Origin: Stomoxys calcitrans
Taxonomy: Eukaryota > Arthropoda > Insecta > Diptera > Muscidae
DNA: 64,000 bases
Assembly: GCF_963082655.1 (NCBI RefSeq)
Contig: NC_081554.1
Location: 53,061,609-53,125,608, forward strand
Reading direction: 5' to 3'
Position 1 is the stretch's first letter. The number at the start of each line of letters is the position of its first letter. The translations under genes and the position numbers were made by a program. The notes below the pieces were generated by a model. It did not search any database and was not told the DNA's origin. It saw nothing but the letters and a program-made list of their open reading frames with translations. Shown one piece after another: positions 34,500-44,900 of the stretch.

Positions 34500-36640
34500 G
34501 AAGTAGCGGCCTTATCAAACTGCCACAATTAAGTTGTTAGTCGAGCGGCATTGAAAGCCCTGGCTGTGGGTCATGTGAGTTCAAGGCCGTTGGCGTGGAA
34601 CGACTATGTGGCATAGGCGAACGGACTATATGCCGGGCGGATCTTTTTTCCATGGCGACCTGGATGTTGTCCTAACGGAGAGGGAGCTTTGGACTGAGGG
34701 CGTCCCGCCCATCTCGAGTCCAATGCTTACTGAGGTTTTTGCGTTCCTAGGGGCCTAGGTTATGATCCTGGGTCGGGAGCGCCGGCCCTTTCAGACTCTC
34801 ACAATATATGTAGTTAATCGGGCGGCGCTGAAAGCCTTGGCGGAGGGTCATGTGAGGCGTGACTGGAGCTACAAGGAGCGTCTCCGATGTTTGGCAGCTA
34901 CTGTCTACTTGCGCTGGGTACCGAGGTGGCGGGGAACGAGTTAGCGGACGAACTTGCGAGTTTTAGATCGCGGACAGGTTCTACGAGTTCTAAGGTGAGC
35001 ACAGACATTTGACCCTCTTATCACTTTGGGCTATTGTAAGGACCTGAGTTGGTTGGCGAGGTGGCACTAAGTCGATGAAGGGGGTGTTTGGTGATTTCCT
35101 AGGAGTTAAGGCGTCACATAAACTTATTGGTCTTCTTTCAGGCTGAGGCTGAAACCCTTGGCTGAGGGCCATATAAGGTCAGAGCTTATCGAGAGTTGCT
35201 AGGAGCGTCTCGATCGTTTGGCAGCTACTGTCTAATTGTGCTGGGTTCCGGGACACCAAGAATGTTCGGGGTAAAAGTTGGCTGACGAACTTGGCAGATT
35301 TATATCGCGGATGTATTCCACTAGTGCTAAGGTTAGCACAGACATTCAACCCTCTTGTCATTTTGGGCTTCTGTAGGGACCTGAGTTGATGGCTGGCGAG
35401 GTGGCATTAAGTCGATGAAGGGGGAGTTAATTGATTTCCTAGGAAATAGGGAGTAATATGGGTCTTCTTTCAGGCTGAGGATTTTGCTTTCCTAGGGGCC
35501 TAGGATGTGATCCTATCACAATATATGTTGCTAGTTGGACGGCGCTGAAAACCCTTGTTGAGGGTCTTGTGAGGTCAAGGTTTATCGACAGCTGCAAGGA
35601 GCGGCTCGATCGTTTGGCAGCTACTGAGCTACTATTGTGCTGAATTCAGGGTCACCAAGAGGTGACAGGGAACAAGTTGGTTGACGAACTTGCCAGGTTT
35701 GGATCGCTGATAGATTCTACGAATGCTAAGACGATGGTGAGCACAGACAATCTACCCTTTTGCCATTATGGACTTCTGTAACGACCTGGGTTGGCTGACG
35801 AGTTGGAACTAAGTCAATTAAGGGGGTGTTTGTTGATTTCCTAGGAGTTAGGCAGTCACATAGACTTCTCGGTCTTCTTTCAGGCTGAGGATTTTGCATT
35901 CCTAGGGGCCGAGGATATGATCCTGAGTCGGGAGCGCCGGCTCGGTCAAACTATCACAATATACCTATGTTGCTGCTAGTCAAGCGGCGCTGGAAGCCTT
36001 GGATGAGGATCATGTGAGGCTTGGCGTTTGGCACCTACTGTCTAATTGTGCTGGGTTCCGGGACACCAAGAAATGGCGAGGAACGAGTTGATGGACGAAC
36101 ATGGCAGGTTAGAATCGGGGATACGATTCTACGTGGGTGAGCACAGACATTCTACCTTACTGTCATTGTGGACTTCTATAAGGACCAGGGTTGGCTTGCA
36201 AGGCTGAACTAAGTCGTTGAAGGGGATGTTTCTTGATTACCTAGGAGTAAGGGAGTCACATAGACTTCTGAGTCTTCGTTAAGTCTGAGATTTCTGCGAT
36301 TCTCAGGGCCAAGGATGGGTTTCTGGGTCGGAAGCGCTGGCCCTATCAGACTCTCACAATATACAAATGGTAGTCAGGCGTCGCTGCTCATGTCAGGTCA
36401 AGGCTTGACGGGAGCTGCAAGGAGCGCCTCGATCGTTTGACAGCTATTGTCTAATTGTGCTGATTTGCGGGACACCACGAGGTGGCAAAGAACGAGTTGG
36501 CTAACGAACTTGCCTGGTTAAGATCGTGGATGGATTCTACGAGTGTTAAGGTGAGCACAGACATTTGCGTTTTGGACTTCTGGAAGGACCTGGGTAAGCT
36601 GACGAGTCGGCACTATGTCGATGAAGTTTTTTCAATGGAT
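34500..36640 (+). repeat. Tandem ~400-bp units made from a LINE RNase H segment
   Basis: The segment encoding a degenerate CWVPGHQEVAGNELADELA-like RNase H C-terminal motif recurs near 34912, 35238, 35637, 36047 and 36455, spaced about 326, 399, 410 and 408 bp. Each unit also contains gagcacagacatt, a gtcgatgaagggg block, cacatagacttctcggtc and a caaggagcg(t/c)ctcgatcg block. All copies have stops or frameshifts. The array looks like tandem amplification of a dead LINE fragment, followed by independent decay. Confidence 0.75.
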
Positions 36641-37595
36641 ATATGACAATTTTTTTACTTAAAGGCAATATCTTTCATTTTGAAGATGTTACAGTAGACA
36701 CCACCAATCTTTCCAAAATTTTAACCTTTACATCCATCAAAGGTTAACACAATTCAAGCTTAATTAGATCAATATTTTTAAAGATTTACATATTTAGCAT
36801 AGTCCAACTAATCAGAGAGAGTAACACCCAATGAATAAGACTACTGAGAAGTTGTCCGGTAATCAAAGTTATTACTTTGGTGAAGATAGGCCATGGTTCT
36901 ACAATCGAAAAAAAATCTTTATAAATCAGCAAATGAGATTGGCAAGTTTAAGACACTGCAAAAGGTTAGCATTTTCGCTATAATTTCTCTTAACAAGAAG
37001 TCATTAGAATCACAGGGAAAGAGAAAGCTACGTAACTTGAAATTGGGAGAGTCATTAACCAATGCCAGTTTCCTTGACGAAAAATTCTTCTCATATGTTG
37101 AGGAAAATATTCCTTTTTTTTTGTGATCGCAAGTTGCGATGAGACCACCTTGTGGTCCTTAAAATCAATACAGACGGACAGGATAATAGATATGGCTAGG
37201 GTGTCTCTGAAATTTTTAAAATATTGACCGAATGGATATATTACCCAATTACAGAAAATAATTCAGTCACTAAATAAAGAAAATAAAAATCCATACAAAA
37301 CTACTAGGAGTCAAAAACTTTAGCTTAATTTCAGGAAAATCTTTTGGATTTGTTTTAATTCACTTTCAAATCAAACTCAACAGTTTGCAATCTTATTTTT
37401 AGGTACCATTACAATTCCCCTAAAACAAATTTCCCTTTTAAGCTTGCAATACTTGCATAGAAAACTTTTCCCTTTCCCTATTGCAAAACTCTGGCTAAGC
37501 TCAATTTCCAAAAATTCGTCAAATTCGTTAATGTTCGAATTGAGAAAACACAACAATACCTCTAAAGGAACCATTCCTCTGCTAGTTTTTATGCT
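36641..37595. other. Spacer downstream of Pde6, no recognised gene
   Basis: AT-rich sequence between the LINE relic and the last visible Pde6 exon. A 77-codon plus-strand frame at 36893-37126 has no motif I recognise and is not called. Reading on the Pde6 strand, this would hold its 3' untranslated region or, if the donor at 37599 is used, an intron. Confidence 0.4.
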
Positions 37596-38951
37596 TTACT
37601 TATCACACATGGCCTCTGTTGGGGTCGCTGCAGGACTTACAACATATGCTGGTGCTGTAACAGGAGTTGCAGCCATCGACGATGTCGCTGTCGTCGTCGT
37701 CGTCGTCGTAGGATTCGTCGTTGTGGGCGTGGTTAAAGATGAGAGATTTGCATTACTTGTGCTGCAGGTATTCAAATTGGAATTTATGCTCAGTGTCAAG
37801 CCATTGGCCTCAGAGTGGCGGCGCGACGACAAACGATTGGGAGGAGTGCCAAAATTACGCAATCCATTTGAGTTGGCAGTTGGGGTGCCAGCACCAGCTA
37901 GACCATTGCTTGTCACATGGTGTAGGCCATCGAGATTGCCCAGTTTGCCAACGATTTTTGGTATTTTATCACTTTCCGAAAGGCTGGAGTTATTGGATAG
38001 GCCACCGCATAGCGAGGAGCCACCACTGCCACCGCCTCCCAAGCTGTTGCTTTGATGTGGATGATGGTGATGGTGTTGGTGGTTATGGTGCGAGGAATTT
38101 GCCGCGCCATCAAGCACCTGATGTTTCTGCTGATGATTGTGGTGGTGGTGGTGGTGATGATGGTGATGATGATGATGGCGATGCCTATGATGATGACCCT
38201 CACGAGCCGGTTGACATTGACACTCATGCGAGGTATTCTGCAGGTGACCAGCACCTTGAGCAGTACCACAACTCGTCATTGAGGGGGTACTCTTGCTGTA
38301 GGACCTATTGCTACCATTATGTGGTATATAATCATGGGAGCCCTTTAGCGATGAGGTTTTTCTCAAACGCATGCAATCGCAATTTCTACACGACGATGTT
38401 GAGGCGGAGGAATAACGCTGTTTATGCAGGGGATTCTGATTGAGGCTTTCCAAATTTTCCACCATGAGTTGGGCTTGTTTTCTGGCCGCAGCCTCTCTCT
38501 TGGCGGGCGAGGTGGGAGAACTATCCTCTTCGCCGGTGGGTGGTGGCGTGGAGAGACGACTTGAATCGGTGGAATAGTCCTCATTGACTTGGCGAGGATC
38601 AACTTCAAGATCTGACTCTTCAGCATCGCCATCAGCATCATCCTCGTTATCGGCTTCGATTTCGGTCTCCTCTTCACAATCATCACTGGCTAAATTGTTA
38701 AGCAGAAGACTATCTTCTGTATCGGTTGCCGTGGCATTCAGATCTCCATTTTCCTGGGGGTTCTCAGGGTTGATGGAATTGTTGTTTTTGTTGTGATTGT
38801 TGTTTAAGTTTTTGCTATTTTTGACTTTAACAATGCCATTGCTTTTCTTGGTTTTCGTTTCCACACCCTGGGCCATATCGATCCAGTGTTGGCGATTATC
38901 TCTAACGCCATCGACCAAGGGTTCCAGTTTATCGGACAAAATGGAAAAGGC
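37596..38951 (-). CDS. Pde6 last visible exon (end of catalytic domain and long tail)
   Basis: 451 codons after a CCCACAG acceptor. The first 30 residues ([20 protein letters not shown] and on) complete the catalytic domain. The rest is a low-complexity tail: Lys/Asn-rich, then Asp/Glu-rich, Ser-rich, a block with about 14 consecutive His in its longest run (near 38110-38200), Gly/Ser, and poly-Thr. The frame closes at TAA 37596-37598 after EAMCDK. The stop overlaps a good donor-like AA|GTAAAG, so the true C terminus could be elsewhere. Confidence 0.88.
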   Translation of the reverse strand, partial: AFSILSDKLEPLVDGVRDNRQHWIDMAQGVETKTKKSNGIVKVKNSKNLNNNHNKNNNSINPENPQENGDLNATATDTEDSLLLNNLASDDCEEETEIEADNEDDADGDAEESDLEVDPRQVNEDYSTDSSRLSTPPPTGEEDSSPTSPAKREAAARKQAQLMVENLESLNQNPLHKQRYSSASTSSCRNCDCMRLRKTSSLKGSHDYIPHNGSNRSYSKSTPSMTSCGTAQGAGHLQNTSHECQCQPAREGHHHRHRHHHHHHHHHHHHHNHQQKHQVLDGAANSSHHNHQHHHHHPHQSNSLGGGGSGGSSLCGGLSNNSSLSESDKIPKIVGKLGNLDGLHHVTSNGLAGAGTPTANSNGLRNFGTPPNRLSSRRHSEANGLTLSINSNLNTCSTSNANLSSLTTPTTTNPTTTTTTTATSSMAATPVTAPAYVVSPAATPTEAMCDK

Positions 38952-41900
38952 CTGTGGGATAGAGAAAACTAAGCTTAAAAAACACAAAAAAAGGAATTTA
39001 GGTCACCATACCTCATATATTGGCAAGCATATTGAATCTATGAAACCGACTTGCATCATGGGCAGTTCATCTTCCTTTTCGCGGTTCATAATGTCCTTAA
39101 AATGGAAAGAAAATGAAAGTTAACTATCCGTATATTTGTTTTTGTGAAGACAATTTCCACTTACTATGGGAGTTATATTCAATTCCTGTTTCTCCATATC
39201 GCCCTGCTCAAAGAACTCCGAGCTGACCAAATCTGCCACACGCTTTTCAATAACCCAGGGCTTGGTTATGGCTGACAAGTCACATACAGTCATGCTCATG
39301 GCTCTTAAAAGAGCTCTGGGCTCCTCTCCCACCCAATAGCTCAGGGGTTGGCGATGGACCTCATCCAAGAAGGTGCCACGTTTTCTAAAACCCAAATTTG
39401 CAGTATAAGAAAAATTCTTCTTTTTTTTTTTTTGAGAAAATTCCTTCTCACCTCAAATAAACCGCCAAATCTGTGGACAAAATGGCATCTTCCAGTACCT
39501 TGATGACCCGACAATAATCCTCCGATGATAAATTAGCCAAAATTTGATTTCCAGGACTGTTGAGTATCATAAGACATTGATCGAAATGATGATGCTCCAT
39601 GGTCGAGGTGGAGTACAGCTGTGCCAATGGCGATGAAGCTCTATGGGGGGTAAGGCAAACAATTAATCGAAAACTCAACTTTTTGCTGGGCATAATTTGT
39701 CATACTTAATTTGAAACGAGTTATTTGTCCCCCGATGATCCAAATCATGACATAGGCAGGCAATGATAAGAGCCAAACATTCCATTTCACCGAAAATTTT
39801 CCACCATTGCGTGGCCTGTCCATGATGGGAAATCTTTGATTAATAAAAATTTATATTTGGGTATTTTAGGCGGGGCCAAATTAAAAAAAAAAATAAGAAA
39901 AATTTTCAAAAAATTACAAAGTTTTAAAAAATGGGTTCTTAATGGTTAAAAAGTAGCAATTTTTTACACAAGCAACAAAATAAATTAAAATGCCCAAAGA
40001 TCGGTTAGGCCGAATCCCATCACCATGGATACTGTTAAAGCTTTAGACCCATTAACCCATAAACACCTGACCCCCAATTGCCTTGTCCGACTGATGAAAT
40101 TTCATATATTCACTATTTAGAGCTTTTATATTGACGTAATAATTTTTTTCAACAAAAAATTTTTCGAAAAACTATTTTCTTTAAGTTCTTCAAAAAAAAA
40201 ACATTTAAGAATTTTTCAAAAAAAGAATTTAAAATTTTTAAAAAAAAAATTTTTTCAAATTTTTTTGAAAAAAAAAATAAAATTTTTTCAAAAAAAAATA
40301 TTTCTTTTATTTCGAAATCCGCTATGTTTTCGCAACAAAAAAACATTTTCCTAATATCCCCAATTGCCCCAAATATACCGGTCCTAAACTAGAGAATGAG
40401 TTACCTGTCACAGGACATAACCTACAGGGAATGAAAATTTTCTATTGTCATAACACATAAAACATTGATCTCAGATCCAACAAAGTATATATAGGGTGAT
40501 ATTTTATGAAATATAGGAAAGTTTTTCAAAAAATAATAATAAAACATAAAAATCAGAAAAATGCGAGGAAAGTAAGATCTGACACTGCACGGAAGCTGGA
40601 CATTGAACAGCTGCAAACCCAACAAATAGCAGCGGCAAACTCCACTCGACTGACCCAACTGTTTGATGAAAGCACTCCTTGCTCCGATGATATAATGGCG
40701 CAGTGGCAAACTATTGCCCACTCCATGGAAAATGCCGCTAAATTCGTACTTGGATACCGGAAGCCTCCTCCAAGAAACCCATGGTACGACCAAGAGTGTC
40801 GAGATGCTACTGAAGCCAAGAATGCGGCATATAGAGCAACCCTGCAATCAGTAGCAACGCGCCAGATGAAGGAGTGGTATCGGGAGAAAAGGAGAGAGGA
40901 GAAACGTCTATTCCGCAGAAAGAAAAAGGAAATGGAAAGACGTGAGTGCGAGCGAATTGAGATGTACAGGAGTCAGAATGAAGTCCGGAAATTCTACCAA
41001 AGAATTAAACATCAAACCGATGGCTTTGGTGCAGGCACATCCTCTTGCAGAGACCAGTTGTCTCTGCAAGATAACAGATAACATGCTGAGGATATGGAAA
41101 GAACATTTTACCCAACTGCTAGTGTCCGACGTTGGCGGCGAAAGGATACCGCACAACTAATCCCTGATAGAGTGTTTACCTCCTAGTCAGAATGAGGTCC
41201 AAGTAGCAGTGACCCGACTAAAGAACAACAAAGCAGTAGGAGCCGACGGGTTAGCCGCTTAACTGTTTAAGACCGAAGGCGACACGCTGATAAGGCGTAT
41301 GCATCGGCTTTTCTGCGAAATCTGGCTAGAAGAACGCATACCCTAGAAGAACTCATACCATCAGCATACTATGTCCCGTACACAAGAAAGGAGACAAGAC
41401 GGAATGTGCCATCTACAGAGGAATAAATCTCCTCTCCATCGCATTCAAGCTACTCTCGAGCGTACTGTGTGAAAGATTAAAACCTAAAGTCAATGAGATA
41501 ATTGGTCCCCTATCAATGCGGCTTAAGACCATGTAAATCCATCCTGGACCAGGTACTTACTGCTAGTGTCCGACGTTGGCGGCGAAAAGGATACCGCAAA
41601 ACCAATCCCTGATGATGGTATAGAGTGTTTACCTCCTAGTCAGAATGAGGTCCAAGTAGCAGTGATCCGACTAAAGAACAATAAGGCAGCAGGAGCCGAC
41701 GGGTTACCCGCTGAACTATTTAAGACTGGAGGCGACACGCTGATAAGGCGTATGTATCAGCTTATCTGCGCAATTTGGCCAGATGAACGCATACCCGACG
41801 ATTGAAACCTCTGCATACTATGTCCAGTACACAAGAAAGGAGACAAGACGGAATGTGCCAACTACAGAGGAATAAGTCTCCTCCCCATCGCATACAAGAT

Positions 41901-44900
41901 ACTCTCGAGCGTACTGTGTGAAAGACTAAAACCTAAAGTCAATGAGATAATTGGGCCCTATCAATGCGGCTTAAGACCTTGCAAATCCATTCTGGAACAG
42001 ATATTTACACAGCGCCAATTCCTGAAAGGAGAAATCCCGAAAAGGACAAATCAACACCTACCATCTCTTTGTTGGCTACAAAGCCGCTTTCGACAGCCCT
42101 ATACATTCAAAGGTATTTCAAGCCATGTCTGCGTTTGCTATTCCTGCAAAATTAATAAGACTCTGCAGGATGACATCCGCTGATACGCGTTCCTCAGTAA
42201 GAATAGGAAAGAATCTCTCGGAACAATTTAATACCAAACGAGGTTTCAGACAAAGAGACAGTCTATCGTGTGATCTCTTTAATATCCTGCTGGAGAAGAT
42301 TATACGCGATACAGATGTGAATAGATATAGCACGCTAATCACAAAAAAACACATGCTACTCGCCTATGCCGACGACATCGATATCATAGGTCGGCCACTG
42401 GAAGTAGTAACTGCAGCCTTTGAAAGAATCGAAAGAGAGTCAGTGAAAATAGGTAAATGGAGATAAGACGAAATGGATGGTTTCAACTCCCAAAAAGCCC
42501 AAAAAGAAAATGGAGAAAGTTGGGATTCACAACTTTGTGACAGTCAGTAACTTTTTCTACCTCGGCACCGCCGTAACCGAAACGAATGACACCAGTTTTG
42601 AAATAAAGTGAAGAATAATACTGGCAAACAGATGCTACTAAATAGGCAGTTTAGAAACAAGGCCACCTCTCGACAGACGAAGATTACACTATACAAGACA
42701 CTGATACTACCCGTGCTGTTATATGGTTCTGAAGCATGGGTACTTGTGAAAGCAGACGAGGCAGTGCCTGGAGTATTTGAGAGAAAGACTCTTCGTAAAA
42801 TATATGGTTCAGTTTGTGTTAAGAGAAAAGGCGACGTATAAATCACGAGCGGTATGAGCTGTATGACGATGATAGCATAGTTGCACGCATCAAAATACAA
42901 TGGCAGCATTGGCTAGCTCATGTATCAACTCAATATCAGAATAGATGAAGAAGCTCCAGAAAAGAAGGTGGTACACGCAAACCGGGAAAACCAAAAGTCC
43001 GATGGAAAAATCAAGTGGTGGGAGACACCTCGAAACTTGGTGTCAGAGATTTTAGAATGAGCGCAGAAGATCGAGGCGCTTGGAACGCTATTATACGTTC
43101 GGACAGTGGAACAAATATTCTGTCATAGCCAATTTGAAGAAAGGAAGAAAGGCGCTAAATCGCAGGATCTAGGCGGCCAATTGACCGGTCCCGAACATGA
43201 AATAAAATGTTTACCGAACTCGCCTCTCAATAAGTCCATTGTTACGCATGTGGCACCGTCATGTTGAAACCACTTGCCATACAAGTCAAGCTCTTGCGTT
43301 TTGGGCTAAAAAAGTTTGCAAGCATCTCACGATAGCGCTCACCATTCCCAGTTACGGTACGATTCGCATCATCTTTGAAGAAGTACAGTCCAATGAAACC
43401 ACCAGCCCATAAACCACACCAAACTGTGACTTTTTCTGGATGCATTGGTGGCTCTTGCAATGCTTCTGGCTGATCTTTACTCTAAAATCAACGGTTCTGC
43501 TTATTTACGTACCCGTTGAGCCAAAAATGAGTTTCGTCGCTGAAGAAGAAGCGCGCGATGAACTTTCTTAACAGAGCACTCATTTTGACAATAAAATTTA
43601 ATAACTTGCAAGCGTTGTTCGTTTGTAAGACGATTTATGGTTAAATAATAGATCAAACTGAAGATGTTGGAAAGTGAAACAAAACACGAAACGTGCATGA
43701 GCTGTTTAAACCAGTGTTGCCAAAAAAAATAATGGCAAATAAAATTACCCTTTATATATATTCTTGATCGCCTTGACATTCTAGCCAGGACCGTCCGTCC
43801 GACCCTCTTTCCGAATATCTGTGAAAGTCACGATAGCGGTGAAACGCGTAAAGCAAAATTTTGCACAGATTCTTTTTATTGATGTAGGTCATTGGGAATT
43901 GTAAATGGGCTATAATGATTCAGATTTGCATATGGCCCCCATATAAAGTGGCCATTCGACTTGACAATTGTTATCCGATTGGGTTGAAATTTTGCATAGT
44001 GTTCTGTTACTACTACCAATAATCGTCGAAATCGGTGAGTAACTTTATACATATAGCTCCCATATAAACAAAACTCCCGATTTAACATTTTGAGAAAGAG
44101 TATGGTGGAAATTGGTCTATAACCTAAAGTAGCTCAAATATATATCTTAAATATATAGCTAATATATTTCTATTCTGAATCACTATGTGGAGAATCAGCA
44201 CACAAATACAAGGGATTCCATCAAACTTGATTTTGGTTGTCAATTTAAACATACAAATAAAAAAAATAACCCCAAAATTTTGGCACTTGAAAAACTTTAA
44301 AACAAAACAAGTAAAAGCGTGCTAAGTTCGGCCGGGTCGAATCTTATATACCCTCCACCATGGATCGCATTTGTCGAGTTCTTTTCCCGGTATCTCTTCT
44401 TTGGCAAAAAAGGATATAAGAAAAGATTTGCTCTGCCATTAGAGCGATATCAAGATATGGTCCGGTTTGGACCACAATTAAGTTATATGTTGGAGACCTG
44501 TGTAAAATGTCAGCCAATTCGAATAAGAATTGCGCCCTATGGGGGCTGAAGAAGTAAAATAGGGAGATCGATTTATATGGGAGCTGTATCAGGCTATAGA
44601 CCGATTCAGACCATAATAAACACGTATGTTGATGGTTATGAGAGAATCCGTCGTACAAAATTCATTCCGTTCATTTCAATCGGATAAGAATTGCGCCCTC
44701 TGGAGGCTCAAGAAGTCAAGACCCAAGATCGGTTTATATGGCAGCTATATCAGGTTATGAACCGATTTGAACCATACTTGGTACAGTTGTTGGATATCAT
44801 AATAAAACACGTCGTGCAAAAATTCATTCCAATCGGATAAGAATTGCGCACTCTAGAGGCTCAAGACCCAAGATCGGTTTATATGGCAGCTATATCAGGT

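Larger units (their letters stand above)
31986..36640 (+). mobile_element. Wrecked LINE with reverse transcriptase and repeated RNase H remnants
   Basis: Short in-frame pieces of a non-LTR element are visible but broken by stops and frameshifts. SPQGGVI with a following LLVINGILRSFE-like piece near 32620-32700 corresponds to the reverse transcriptase B motif. KYLGVFVDQQLNWRRNVEERV near 32835-32900 corresponds to the region after it. TDGSK-type and ADELA-type RNase H motifs follow. Segments have been duplicated: a block containing gactatgtgcc(a/g)ggcgga occurs near 33369, 33538, 34277 and 34625, and an RNase H block repeats five times further on. Nothing here can be a functional gene. Confidence 0.7.

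Noticed and set aside
36893..37126. 77-codon plus-strand frame that faintly recalls a transposase catalytic segment
   Set aside because: Only a DEKFF-like string resembles a transposase, with no second motif or terminal repeats, so it was not called.
37444..38443. Plus-strand open frames of 203 and 240 codons
   Set aside because: They are antisense shadows of the Pde6 last exon, and their Val/Asp/Ser-rich content follows from its trinucleotide-rich coding sequence.
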